64,000 bases of DNA from Paraspadella gotoi (lineage: Eukaryota > Chaetognatha): NCBI GenBank assembly GCA_051294375.1, contig CM119264.1:28872696-28936695 (forward strand). The letters run 5' to 3'. The notes under the pieces are model-generated. The model worked only from the letters and a program-made list of their open reading frames with translations. It was not told where the DNA came from and made no database searches. Below are positions 30,219 through 43,345 of this stretch, piece after piece. A program made the position numbers and the translations under genes. Numbering within the stretch: the first letter of the stretch is position 1; the number at the start of each line of letters is the position of its first letter.

Positions 30219-33028
30219 TTTGTACGGTTTAAGTAACCAACTATTTACTCTGAAATAACATAATATTATATATTTACATATATTTATGGTTTCATGTTAC
30301 CAATCATCATTATGATATCGATCATTATGAATCATTAACTATTGAATCATAAGAGGAATCTTCAGCACAAAACGAAAAAAAAAAAATGCAGAACGAAAGC
30401 TGTAGACCGAAAGAAACCCGGAGTTTCTAAGGAATTAAAAAGCACTCTTCGTCCTGTGTTAAGTTCTCTCTCTTTACGCCGCCTCCTCCAATCCCCGCCC
30501 TATATCTCCGCCATATCCCCACCTTATATTCCCTTACCCTTCGTCCTCCATCATTTGTCCGGCGAAACCAATTTGTTAGACTCGAAATTTTTTTTTTTTA
30601 AATAAGGAAAGATGGAGAGAAGAAAATAGAGAGAAAAATGAAGGAATGAGACAGAAAGTCGTTTAAAAAGTTGTAGGGGGCGGTTTGCGCGAGGAATCGT
30701 CGTCTCGACGTAGCGGCGTTAGAATTGAGGTTAGTAAGAAAAGGGCGTGAACCGTGAAGACTCGCTCATTCGAATACATCACTGCTCATTCGCTTTCTCA
30801 TCTCGGCTTTTATCACGCCGGATTAAAAAAAAAAAAAAATCCGACTGAAAAGAGTTCAGTCATAAAGTTTGAGATCAACGATTAATTAAACTCTTATCAA
30901 ATTCTTTTAATGTTTACCATGGATTTTTTAACGAGCAAAATCAAAAAAATAGATAAAGGAACTGAGAGTTCGTTATTAATATTGATATTATTTCAGGTTA
31001 ATTCATTTCAGATTTATATATAAAAAAAGACCTAAAAATAACATCGGCGCAAGATCGTTTCGTGACGTTGCAGAAAGCACGATTGCTTTGTTTTTATTGG
31101 CAACGAAGAATAATGAAATACGAATAGGAGAAAAAAAAATGTTTCAAACTCTATGCGCGATTTATTTGAGTTTTTTTTATATATTTTCTTCGTTAGTTTT
31201 AGCTAAAAAAATTTTTAGAGATGATTTTTTCAAACGAAGAAGAAAATAGCTATATAATTTTTATGGATTGAAACCAGACGCTGGTCTTAAAATTGTCGTT
31301 AAACTTAATTTTTCCAAGAAAGTTTTCAAAAAAATAAATATAAAAAAGTTTGTGTAAAACAAGAGTGAACCTTTGAAAAGGTACGGATCGATTTTTTTAG
31401 AAAAAAAAAGAGGCGGTCATATTGAACTCCAGAAAAGCCGGCTTTTAAACGAATCCGATATAGGTTTTATACTAAAACTATAATCAAAATATAAAAGTAT
31501 TAAAGTATAAAAGATCCATCTTAGAAAAACATTTATTTACATACGGTACCAATGCTTTCTTTGTGTACCTTAACTTAAGCCCATAAGCCAAACCGCAGTC
31601 TTGTTTCATTGATAAACAAAAGGCAACCGCCTAAAGCAACAACGCGTATCCATAATATATTTTGAATTATACTTTAATATATCATTAAAATCGAGAGCCG
31701 GTTTGTAAGTCGAGTAAAGGATGAGACGAAAATCCTTTTTTCTCAAGGAAGCCTCTCATTTAAAACGATTTGAGTTGTGAGCTGTGAAGCCTCTGATTGT
31801 CGTGAAAGAGAAAAAATAAAGGCGACGATGACTCACATTCGGAAAAGAAGCAGAAATAAGAAGCATCAAAGGAAGCACGTTGGTCGCCGATCAAAAAATC
31901 CCTCATTGCAAAAGTTTAGTTGGTGAATCATTTTTCAGGATGGAAAGTCGACAGAATTGCGAAAAAAATGCGGAATGCGATGAAACGTAATGTAATTACT
32001 AAATTAGATTTAAATTGGTTCTGAGGACTTTTTACTTGTTCATAATAACCATTAATTTTATCTATTATTATATCAATCAACACGATTATTCAATATGTAC
32101 TTTACCCCTTGCATTATCAATTTGCCTCGTGACGTAACTGGTGCAATGTTCAAAAAGTTAATTTTGGCAGAAATCCCAAGAGACGACGATTGGTTGGACG
32201 AAACCCAACCCCGAGTTTTCTCGGCGCGCGATTGGTCAAAATCGTCATTAATTTTCTCCAAACTGACGTGAACACTCAATATATTCTCTTTACTTTTTTT
32301 AAAAATAAAAAATAAAAAAATCTGTAAGCAAATTGTTGTTAGATGAGATGACAGAAAATCCGGTCATATTTTCTAAAAGCTCCCAATTTCGGCTTAAATT
32401 TAAAATTAAATTAGTTTTAATGATTAATTAACAGTTAAGGCTAGACGTTGGGGTTAGGGATTAGGTTTGGGATTAGGTTAGGTATTTGGTTCATGATTTG
32501 GTTTAGGTATTAGCGTTATGGGTTAAGCTTAAGGATTAGAGTTTAGGCTCAGGGTTTAGGGTAAGAAGAAAGGGTTATGGATTAGGTTACGGCGAAGTAT
32601 TAAAATTAAGGAATAAGGATTTAGATACGGGATTAAATTAAAATTAGTTTTGCGATTAGTAACAAAAATGTAGCTCTTTCGGAAAATAACGCCGAAAATC
32701 CGAGTAAAGAGGCGAAATGAGTCATCGTTTTATTCTTAAATGCGAAAGTTTTCGTTTTTTTTTTATTTTTCCCCAAATTTTCTTGAATATATAACCAATT
32801 AAAAAAGAAAAGAAAAACATTGTTAACGCAGAACATCAATGAATATGTTTATTAAACGAGCAACGTGTCATAAGTATTACGCTTCATCACGTAATGTAAA
32901 TGCTGACATAAAGACATAAAAAGGTAGATTGACTAAATGATTATAAAAGTTGAATTTAAAAGACTTGGCATTTTTTTTATTGAAAATTTTTGAGACGAAA
33001 AATAAAAAAAAATTGACTATTTTTTTAT
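30219..33028. other. Region between gelsolin and EPS8 genes
   Basis: AT-rich, with no exon I can support except a possible 5' extension of gelsolin exon 1 (open in frame back to an acceptor at about 30253). It should contain the gelsolin promoter and the EPS8 3' end. A degenerate telomere-like stretch lies at 32430-32600. Confidence 0.55.
32430..32600 (+). repeat. Degenerate telomere-like TTAGGG stretch
   Basis: Repeated variants of GGGTTAGGGATTAGG, GGTTTAGG and AGGGTTTAGGG over about 170 bases, too diverged to be a recent telomere. Interstitial, inside the gelsolin-EPS8 intergenic region. Confidence 0.6.
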
Positions 33029-34157
33029 TCAAGTCTCCGAATTTGATATCCATTTGATAGGAATGGATTTCGGCGATTGCTTCGCGCCGAAGCTTCCTTG
33101 CTGCTGTTGCTGCGGCGGTTGCGGCTGCTGCTGTTGAACTTGCATCGTCTTCAACGCTTGATTAGCTTGTTGCTGATAAGCTTGCAGCTGTTGTTGTTGC
33201 AGTTTTTGATGAGCGGGGATCTGTTGGACGATCGGTTGGACCGCTTGGCCCGTCGCCTGCTGCGCCATTTGCTGCTGGGCCTGCTGCAACTGATGGGCTT
33301 GCTGCGCCTGCTGAAGTTGGTGGACGTGCTGTTGCAACTGCTGGACACCGACGGCGTCCTTGACGGGGCGGAGGATGGTGTTGGGAGCGTAGCCGTCCTG
33401 ACCTCGCCAGTTCCTGACTTTCCACCATTGGCGAGAATCGTCGAGAAGTTCCAGAACCTCCGACTTGCGAACGCTGAGTTCTTTGCTGTGTTGACATCGT
33501 CGATCGAACATGCACTCGTACAATCTGGGGAGAATGGCGATTGATAGCTAAAAAATCTATATATTTATTATATTATATTTGTAAATAAACTAGGAGTGGT
33601 ATTCATGTGTATGAAAGTATGAAACATATGTTGATTATGTTTACATAAAGCATCTCAAACGATTGCTTAAAACTACTAGGTATTATATAAATTGCTGTAT
33701 TTATATCTAAACATTGTTAAGTTTGACGAACTGTCAGACAGACAATAAATACAATTTGTCGAGTCGAAGCGCGACTAAAATTAATCATTTTTCGACAAAA
33801 TATATATATATTTGATATTCTTTGATATTCTTTAAAATTTCTTCCCTCAAAACTAACCTGGCATTCCTGGAGAGCAGCTTCTCTTCATAAGCCTTCATCC
33901 TCTCGGCGAAAGCGTGGATGAATCGAATGTCTTGTCGAATCTCTTCGAACAGCATCGACCCCAGTCGGTCGTCCATGTCGTTCTTGGCCGACGCCGTCGC
34001 GTTGGATGCTGGATGGGAAGGGGAGGGGCGGAAGGCGTCGGAGGTCATTTCGAATCAGTGTGCCGGCCACTTCAGCATAGTCGCCTTGACTATGTCCTTT
34101 GTTCCCCTCAATCATGATTCTGCGTTTCTTTCCCAGGTAATTCCTCAGCCTTTTCAT

Positions 34158-34239
<82 letters not shown>

Positions 34240-35222
34240 CTGTGCCCTCTCCCCCCCAACTGTGCCGGGTTTTCCTCACCCTCCTCACTCCTCACTCTAC
34301 ACTCCTCACTCCTCACTCTTCACTCCTCACCCGTTTCTCCAGCTTCAACGCCATTGGTTCCGTTTGTTGTCTTCATTCTCGTTCCCGGCGAACTCTCGTA
34401 GATGTAATCGGCCGGAGGAGCCGGTCCGCCTGAATAAACAGTACAAACAAACTAACAATTTTAGTATATATACATATAATATTATATTTATTCGTAGTAA
34501 GAGAGAGTCTAAAGCTTTTCTTTGCTTTGCTATGTTATTATCTAGTACCATCTGTTCAATGTCTGGGGGCAAAGTAGCCTTTTTCACGTATGAATGAATA
34601 ATTTCATTCTTGGTTGTTCCAATTTCATATTATACAATTGAAACGGTTCAAAAACTGGACTGTGAGAGAGCCTTGACCTCAAGCTCGCAGGGTCATCTTG
34701 TGAGACGGATGAAAGCCATAACGCGCCAAAGTTTAGGGGCGAGATAGCTTGTTTCATGAATGAGTAAATAATTTAACCAATTTTATAATATATATTATGA
34801 ATATGTTATATTGATTTAAACTGGACAAAGACTTAATCCATTCTTNNNNNNNNNNGAGTAAATAATTTAACAATTTCATAATATACATTATACAATTGAA
34901 TATGTTATATTGATTTAAACTAGACAAAGACTTAATCCATTCTTCGGATCTTGTTACCCATCATATCCTGTCCGTGTTCAAATCCTGAAAGTAAGATAAC
35001 TTTATTAATTAAACGAATGGATTATATTATTTTTGCTTGTCCCAATTTCATAATAAACATAATCAAGCATTACGAAATTCCCATCCCCTCCGGTTTGCCT
35101 CACCGTTGGGCATCGGACCTCGTCCTCCGCTCTCCGCTTCTTCGGTGAACAACTCCGGCCGCGGTTCCCAACCGTCGGTGAATCGAGGAACGTAAGGAGT
35201 CACGTATCCTTTCCAAAGATTC
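33029..35222 (-). CDS. EPS8: EPS8-like protein, pre-SH3 linker, SH3 domain and Gln-rich tail
   Basis: Four exons: about 35222-35104, 34429-34331, 34008-33858 and 33524-33029, with matching phases. The first encodes LWKGYVTPYVPRFTDGWEP, the conserved segment ahead of the SH3 in EPS8. The last encodes an SH3 domain with KELSVRKSEVLELLDDSRQW, WKVRN and GYAPNTIL. The Ile in APNTIL replaces the usual SH3 tyrosine, a hallmark of EPS8 SH3 domains, which bind PxxDY peptides. EPS8 links Abi1/Sos1-Rac signalling to actin capping and bundling. After the SH3 comes about 100 residues rich in Gln, then a stop (33029). The C-terminal SAM-like actin-capping domain of EPS8 is not seen here or downstream before the gelsolin gene. 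The 5' half of the gene is at 44675-47627. Confidence 0.85.
34160..34236 (+). repeat. (CT)n microsatellite in EPS8 intron
   Basis: About 76 bases of CT, followed at 34275-34330 by CTCCTCACT-type repeats that end at the exon donor. Confidence 0.95.
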
Positions 35223-35336
35223 CTTTTGAAAAGTGGGAGGTGAGCTTAGGTCTCGCTCTCACTTACTTTCTCTTTCTTTGTCTGTCATTCTGTCTGTCTG
35301 TCTTCCTGAATTTCCCACTTTTTGTCTCTTTCATTT

Positions 35337-35372
<36 letters not shown>

Positions 35373-35719
35373 NNNNNNNNNNNNNNNNNNNNNNNNNNNN
35401 NNNNNNNNNNNNNNNNNNNNNNNNNNNNNNNNNNNNNNNNNNNNNNNNNNNNNNNNNNNNNNNNNNNNNNNNNNNNNNNNNNNNNNNNNNNNNNNNNNNN
35501 NNNNNNNNNNNNNNNNNNNNNNNNNNNNNNNNNNNNNNNNNNNNNNNNNNNNNNNNNNNNNNNNNNNNNNNNNNNNNNNNNNNNNNNNNNNTTAAATACG
35601 ATCGTGGTTGTATGGACCTACTTTACTAATTTCATACATACTAACTTGGGCGTAGTCCACGCCTCTCCCATCGACTTCCACAACTGGCTCTCTCNNNNNN
35701 NNNNNNNNNNNNNNNNNNN
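35373..35719. other. Gaps of 219 and 25 N next to an EPS8 exon
   Basis: The first gap follows a CT run (35340-35372); the second follows 103 readable bases. The missing EPS8 exon or exons (between the 44675 and 35222 exon ends, about 60-70 residues by comparison with vertebrate EPS8) may lie in or near these gaps. Confidence 0.6.
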
Positions 35720-37139
35720 TAGTAAGGTGCTGGCCCAATTGACGTGAATGTTTATTCGAACGGATCTAGATGCTCGCATTAGATGGCGCTGATGGTATCT
35801 ACCTTACGACGCTGTGGGACTCATGGACTGACATCTATTAACGTCAGTGACGTGGTGAGTGAAGAAGTTAAAACAAGTCTGAAGTGACGTTGCAATTGTA
35901 TGCTGCAGTGATAGTGCAGTGACGTGGGAGTTTACGTGAAGTAAGTGGATATAATCCTGGAATTGTAGCGTTCGTGAACTGGACGTTCTGTTGTTTTTGG
36001 AGCGACAAGTTGCAACATTTTCAGGCGACCTCTATTAACGTTACTGTGGTACACTGTTTGTGGAGTTGGACGTGGACCTCTCGCTACGGTTTTTTCGCTC
36101 CATCTATTTTTTCTATTTATTCTCATCGTCTTCTTGACCTCTCTTCTCTCTCTCTCTTTCTCTGCGATCCTGAAATATCGACTCTCTCGCTCCTCTTTCT
36201 CTCCTCTCTCTCTTTTCTGCTTATCCATTAGCTCTCTCTCAGTCGAAAGCGTGAATATGTGTCGACGGAATTTTTCAGAATACCATAACGAATGACCGGA
36301 AGGGACTCGAGGGTGGGACCTTTCGAAGCAACCGGACAACACTTACTGCGACTGAAGTGAGGATGGCTGAATAAAATGGAGAGACATTAATACGATACAG
36401 CGTAAAAAAAAAAAAAAGAAAGGGGGAAAAGTTTTAAAAAGAAAATAAGAGATGGGAATGGAAATTAAATAAATTAATTTACTAATTTCATACAACTAAC
36501 TAGTGAGGCGCCGTATAGACTCCAGTGACACGGCGGTGCGAAGTTGATTGCCTCATGCGACTTCACACATATTGGGTCGTCGATGTTCTCTTGTCGGAGA
36601 GAATGTGACATATTTGAAACTCATAAATCCATTGGGGGCAAGTTAATCTGTGATCCGTTCGTTCGTGTTTTTGCGCCACTAGTTTAGCATACGTGATGAC
36701 GGTCAAACTCTCCTAAAAATCGCACTGGTCCGCCGTAGACCGGATTCAGGGTTCTGAATTTGGCTATACAACGTATCAGCGAAAAGAGGAGTGAATTACA
36801 TTCAGGAAAGATTATGGACCAATTTCGTGGAGAAACACTGGGTAGCAAAATCGAAAAGATGTGATATTTTAACAACTGAAACAACCATCCATTCAACATC
36901 AATCCCTCACCTCACACCACACTTTTCGATTCTTTGTCTTGGGGGGGGAAATTGCATTGTGGTGCCCATTTGCTAATTAGCATGCTCAGGAATTTTGTCC
37001 ATCATGTGGTTTTATCAGTTGCTTGTAAAAATTATTCAAATAAATGCGGTGTCAACTTTATGATTATTATGACTCTTCGATTTTTACAAAAACTATGGGA
37101 AAAAAAAGAAGTTATATCCAATTGTTATGATTTCATCAC

Positions 37140-37390
37140 ATCATAACATCAACAATATGTACCGCAATCACTCCACCTCACTTTACGTCACTCCACCTCN
37201 NNNNNNNNNNNNNNNNNNNNNNNNTAACACCTCACTTTCACGTCACTCCATCTCACTTCAGGTCGTTCAGTTCCACCTCACTTCAGGTCATTCCAACGTC
37301 ACTTCACTTCACTTCACGTCTCTCACGTCACTAACATTGGGCCATAAGAAACATTCCATCGTGTCAATCACGTAACTCGCACTTCGCAGA
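37140..37390 (+). repeat. CACGTCACTCCAC-type degenerate tandem array
   Basis: Irregular repeats of CACGTCACTCCA and CACTTCACTTCA around a 25-N gap. The same family occurs at 42858-43345, again around a 25-N gap. Confidence 0.8.
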
Positions 37391-39429
37391 CTCTGTGCCG
37401 ACTTAAACGTTAATAGATCGGTCCCGGCAGGCGTCACACGACTCCAGTCGCGTTTGTCCTGATCACCTCGCTCCGTACTGCACCCTGCAAGCTCTCAGTA
37501 TTTCTTACTTGCACTCTTCTACTCTACTGATATCGCTCACTCCACGGTCTCACGCTGCGACTTCAAGATGTCACTCAATACGAATTACGCGTCTTCAGCG
37601 TAAGTCGAGGCGATTCTGAATATGGTATCTCGTATGCGACGCAGACCTGCCAGCGTTCGAAGGGAGGCCTTCAACGACTCGTTAGATGGAGGATGGAGAG
37701 GTTACAGTCCTAGTAGGCCTACACCATATAGTCTCTCCACCCCGTCGCCTCATTATACGTCATCTTGGCCCGTCCGGGTCAATTGATGTCAGTTACGTGA
37801 ACGGACGCGTACAGCGTCGCGATATCGTGTCGAGAACTCATGCATTACTCCTCCTTCACCGGGATCATATCTTCGAAAAACTCGTAGCGCTCCAGCGTTT
37901 CCTGCGTGGTCTCGTCCGTGAATATTCCCTATACTTCATACTTTTCCCCGGTCATACTTCCTCTCCGTTCTTTCCGCTACTTCCGGCTTACATCGGACGG
38001 GCGGACGCGGAACTCGGGACGTCATTGTTCTTGGCTTTCTCCTCTCAGGCTCTCGCGCTCCCTCCTTTCTGCCGTTACATCACTGGCTGAACTCTTCCGG
38101 TCATTCACGGGCTCAACTTCTTCTCTTCCTAATAACCGATTCTTTCCTCCTCTCTCTCTCTCTCTCATGGAAGCTGCGCTCATCTACTGCGGGTGTACCA
38201 TAGAGAATCCTGGCGCTCTCTTCCCTCAGGCGACGCCTACTGTCCGGTCTGCTCGCAACTACGACTCATCATACAATCAAATATGACGCGCCCTCGCACT
38301 ACTTGCTGGCTTTTTGTGTATCCTCGGAAGCGAGACAGAATAATTATAAAAATAGGAAGTAGAAGAAGGTTACTCAAAGTCTTTCGTCCGTTCTCTGTTT
38401 CAGATGCTGACGGCGTCTTCCGGTATGGCTCCGCTTATCTGGGCCTCATAGGACTCCTCAAACCCTTCGCTCCTCTCTCTTCCCTCTCCCTCCTCGGTAC
38501 CTGCTCCTCTCTGCGTCGGTGCTGCGGTCTACTCTCTCTCCGTGCCATCTCTCATCTCTGCTCCTTCCATCTCTCACATATAATACAGGCGGCGGGAGTG
38601 ATAGAGTTTTGAATGAGTGCACTGTAAGGTCTTAAATGTCGCCCGCGGGGCCTTGATCATCGTCAACGGCCGGAAACGCGCTCGCGCAAAATGTGCGAAG
38701 GTCACAGGAATTCTGGAATATATAGTGGTAGAATCTGATCTTGGACGTGAGTCTGATACAGTCATACTTACATAGAAGTACTCGAGTAGTATGATAGTAA
38801 GTTTAGATGGTTGACTGGGTATGGTCGGGTCGTCTTGATCCAAAGCATGCTGATCGCGCAGCGTAGCGTCCAGGACAAAGATTCGATTGCGGAAGTGATC
38901 TGACAATGTGATAATAAGGTCTTTATTACTATGGCGAGAGAACTTAATTATTTGTTGATTGATTGTCTACGGAAAAATGATGAATAAGTCGGATGTTATC
39001 AAAAAGATTTCGTGGAGTTCAAATACTCGCATCCAAGACAGTTTATAATACCACAGTGCTCCTCTTCGAATGCCTATACCTTACGCTATGTTGTTATGTG
39101 GTCATCCCTCCGTGCCATTGACCGGAGCTAGAGAATATAACACGTAAAACAGACTTGAAACCTGTGTCGACGCACGGACCGCTTAGTGGCATTATAAAGG
39201 GTCAACGCGCGATGGTCAAACTCGGTCGTGATCGCAGCGACATAATAAGAATAGTCTCTCTACCAAGGTACCGAACTGGTCTGCACGCTCCTTGGTCACT
39301 TCTCTCAGTAGGTGCCCTTAAGGGTTAGTATGTTCTGTGCAGGTCAAGGAACTCGAGGAGCTCCGCGAGACATAATACCTCTCCAATGCCCGTCATGTCC
39401 ATCTACCTCTTGCAATCGTTGGACGGACG

Positions 39430-40290
39430 ACTTCACAAATTGCCTTTAGAGTGATCTATCCGCGCTGGGCTTCCGCGATGTTTTTCTTCCGTCGCGGGCG
39501 GGCCTGTGGCCGCGGGTATCGTCGGAAAATCGCTTGCTGCCTCGACCACCGGAGTCGACGTTTGAGCGTTACGTAGGAAGATGTTGCCATTCCTTGAAAT
39601 GGATTGGCTCGTCGGAGTTGAGCCATGGTCCGCCGTGAAGAAGGTGTCGATATCTCGGATGGCTAAGTTGGGGGAGAGGGTATCAGTCGGTCGTCTTAAG
39701 TTGTCGATATCTTTCTCATCGCCGCACTTAGAGCAGCTGAATCTCGTCTTACAAACGAACGGCGAGGTCCACAAAAGACGCGGAAAGGGGAGTTCCCTGG
39801 AGGGCTTTCGGCACTCGAGCTTCTCGACGCTATTTGATTGCTGCGCGCTTATTTCTCCCGCGAATCCTATTCGCCTTTCGAATGTAGTCGCCGCTGATGG
39901 CACTAAAGGCGGCGGTTGAAGTCGCAGGAAGCTTCACGGAAGCTCGGTTGCAGCGAAGACGAGAAAGTTTTGAAGAAATAAAAACGGAATCGAATCCCGA
40001 ACTCAACTCACTGCAAATATCGAGACAGGAGCGGCGACGCAAAAAATCCGTCAACGGTCTCCAAAATACGCTCGACGGCGTCGCGCTATTCGAGGATCCC
40101 TTAATCGCAATGAAAGCAGTCCCGAAGCGCCGCCGATCCTTAGTCCGTCGATAGCGGTTGCAAGGACCTCCGATGATGGAAACGTCGATTCATTCGGCCA
40201 GCCTATGAGCCGACGCTGCTGTGGATCTTCTCCCAACGATCTCCGCAGATTCCGTGAGATTAGAGACTTCGACGAAGCACTTTGAGCAGG
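39430..40290. other. Region of balanced composition with unassigned open frames
   Basis: Less AT-rich than its surroundings. A minus-strand frame at 39903-39433 (156 residues) contains CKTRFSCSKCGDEKD, which looks loosely zinc-finger-like, and other minus-strand frames (40054-39830, 40236-40051) follow each other as if one frame were broken by indels. I cannot assign a family. It could be a damaged transposon or gene fragment in error-prone sequence. Confidence 0.25.
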
Positions 40291-40362
40291 TGTTCCGCCA
40301 AACGAAGACTTCTTAATGAAGGGTGCCTAGCAACGACTTCGTTTACGGGCGCGGTCGCTGCC

Positions 40363-40741
40363 GTTCGTGCGGACCGAAATGAAAAATTTTCGATCGTGAT
40401 TCGCATTTTTAAAAATAAATCATCCGTTTGATATTAGTTGGGGGAAAGTTAAAATAAATACGAATACCTCACCTCAAAGAAAACTTAACTCTTTGCTGCC
40501 ATATTTTTCATTTTATTGCTATGGCATAACGAATTTTCTTTTTTTCGGCCGAAAGCCTCTGTTAAAACAATTTCCGGGTTTATTGATAGCAATAAAATGA
40601 GAAAAATTATGGCACAAAGATAAGTTCTTTGAGGTGAGGTATTCGTATTATTTTAAACTTTCCCCCAACTAATATCAAACGGGATGATTATTTTTTTAAA
40701 ATCGATCACGATCAAAAAATTTTTCTTCGGTCCGCACGAAC
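40363..40741. repeat. Foldback element: 160-bp inverted repeat arms
   Basis: Left arm 40363-40522, right arm 40585-40741, spacer about 62 bases. Arms start GTTCGTGCGGACCGA and share, on opposite strands, GATATTAGTTGGGGGAAAGT and AATACCTCACCTCAAAGAA. They differ by small indels. It could be a MITE-like hairpin or a palindromic read artefact. Confidence 0.85.
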
Positions 40742-40759
40742 TTTTAACGAAGCATTTCG

Positions 40760-42850
40760 ATGTCAGTAATAAAGAGCAAAAGAGCAACGGGGGAAAAAGG
40801 TTAGAAAGCTGGATTTCCTCGATATTAAAGATAGTATTCGTAACCAAAACGATGATAGTTTATTTGGAAAAAATGATAATTAAAAAGAAACCGATTTAGT
40901 ATTACTGCCTATTTAAAAAATGATGATATTAAAAAGTAAAACATGATGAAGTTATGGAGAAAATGATATTTAAAAGGAAACGATTTATAGTTGATGGATA
41001 TTTAAATATTGATGGATATTTAAAGTAAAACACGGATTGATTGTTATTTGTAGAAATGATATTTAAAAAAAAGATGATATTTTAAAAGGGAACCGGATTT
41101 AGGAGTTGATGATATTTAAAAAAGGAGGGATAGTTAAAAGCTTAAAAAAACCGATGATAGTTATTTGGAAAAACGATATTTAAAAGGAAACACGATTTAG
41201 TGTTACTGATATTTAAAAAAATGATGATATTTAAAAGTAAAATGATATTTAAAAAAAGATGATATTTAAAAGATAACCGATTTAGGGAGTTGATGATATT
41301 TAAAAAGTTGATGATAGTTTAAAAGTAAAACACTGATTGATAGTTATTTGGAGATTTATGATATTTAAAAGAAAAACCGATTATTAGTTGATGATATTTA
41401 AAAAATGATGATATTTAAAAGTAAAAACACGGTGATAGTTATTTGTAGAAATGATATTTAAAAAAAAGATGATATTTAGAAAGGAAACCATTAGGAGTTG
41501 ATGTATTTAAAAAAGGATTGATAGTTAAAAGTAAAAAACCGATGATAGTTATTTGGAAAAAAACGATATTTAAAGGGAAACCGATTTAGTAGTTACTGAT
41601 ATTTAAAAAATGATGATATTTAAAAGAAAATGATTTTTAAAAAAAAACATGATTATTTAAAAGGAAACCGATTTATAGTGGATGATATTTTAAAAAGGAT
41701 GATAGTAAAAGTAAAAAACCGATGATAGTTATTGGCGAAAAATGGATATTTAAAAGGAAACCATTTAGTAGTTACTGATATTTAAAAAATGATTGATATT
41801 AAAAGTAAAACATGGATGATAACGTTATTTGGAGAAATGCATTATTTAAAAGGAAACGATTATTTGTTGATGATATTTAAAAAAGAGCATGATATTAAAG
41901 TAAAACACGGAGTATTGATTGTTATTTGTAAGAAATGCATATTAAAAAAAAGATGATATTTAAAAGGAAACCGATTTAGCGAGTGATGATATTGAAAAAA
42001 AAGGGTATTGGATAGTTAAAGTAAAAAACCGAATGATAGTATTTGGTAAAAACGATATTTAAAAGGGGAAACCGTTTAGTAGTTACTGATATTTAAAAAA
42101 TGATGATATTTAAAAGTAAATTGATATTTAAAACAAACATGATATTTAAAAGGAAACCGATTTATGAGTTGAAAGATATTTAAAAAAAGGATGATAGTTA
42201 AAAGTTAAAAAACCGATGATAGTTATTTGGAAAATGATATTTAAAAAGAAGACCGATTTAGTAGTTACTGCTAAATTTAAAAAATGATGATATTTAAAAG
42301 TAAAACATGCGATGATAGTTATTTGGAAAATTGATATTTAAAAGGAAACCGATTTATTAGTTGATGATATTTTAAAAAATGATGATATTTAAATAGTTAA
42401 AACACGGATGATTGTTATTTTGTAGAAATGATATTTAATAAAAAAGATGATATTTAAAAGGAACCGAATTTAGGGAGTTGATGATATTTAAAAAAAGGAT
42501 GATAGTTAAAAGTAAAAAAACCGATGATAGTTATTTTTGAAAAACGATATTTAAAAGGAAACCGATTTTAGTGGTTACTAATATTTAAAAAAATGATGAT
42601 AATTTAAAAGTTAAATGATATTTTCAAAAAAAAGAATGATATTTAAAAAGGAAACCGATTTAGGAGTTGCGTGATATTTAAAAAGTGATGATAGGTTAAA
42701 AGTAAAACACTTGATATAGTTTATTGGAAAGAAATGATATTTTAAAGAAAACCATTATTAGTGATGATATTTTTAAAAAAAATGATGAATATTTAAAAGT
42801 AAAACACGGATGATAGTAATTTGTAGGAAATTGATATTTTTAAAAAAAAG
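40760..42850 (+). repeat. AT-rich satellite with a higher-order period near 490 bp
   Basis: Arrays of variants of TGATGATATTTAAAAGGAAA and GATGATAGTTATTTGGAAAA, units of roughly 30-35 bases. The variant GTTACTGATATTT recurs at about 41591, 41771, 42081, 42262 and 42574, alternating spacings of 180 and 310, which implies a repeat unit of about 490 made of two sub-blocks. Confidence 0.8.
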
Positions 42851-42857
42851 ATTGCTG

Positions 42858-43345
42858 AACGTCAATCCACGTCACTCCACGTCACTTGTCTTTTGTCCTC
42901 ACACACGTCAGTTCACGTCAATTCCGATTACTTCACTTCACTTCACTTCACTTCACGTAACTCCACGTCACTGCACATCACTTCACGTCACTTCAGATTG
43001 TTCTATCTCACTCCACGTCACTNNNNNNNNNNNNNNNNNNNNNNNNNAATTCCACGTCACTCCACGTATACGTAATGAGGTCATCATGTCACTGTCCTCA
43101 CACACGTTCAGTTCACCGTCGTTCAGATTATTCACTCACTCAGGTACTCCACGTTCACTGCACTTCATGCAACATCACTTCACGTCACTTCAGATTGTTT
43201 CTCCTCCACTCATCTAACGCCCGTTATAATGTCCAGTCCATGTCATTGTCTCACGTCACGGTCATTCTACGTCACTCACGTCAATTCAGATTACTTCCAC
43301 GTAATCACGTCACTCCACTTCACACTATCACTTCAGTCACGTTCA
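42858..43345 (+). repeat. CACGTCACT-type degenerate array, second block
   Basis: Same family as 37140-37390, starting directly at the end of the satellite and containing a 25-N gap (43023-43047). Confidence 0.8.

Noticed and set aside
33077-33544. 155-residue Leu-rich plus-strand frame
   Set aside because: It is the complement of the EPS8 Gln-rich exon; CAG repeats read backwards give Leu runs.
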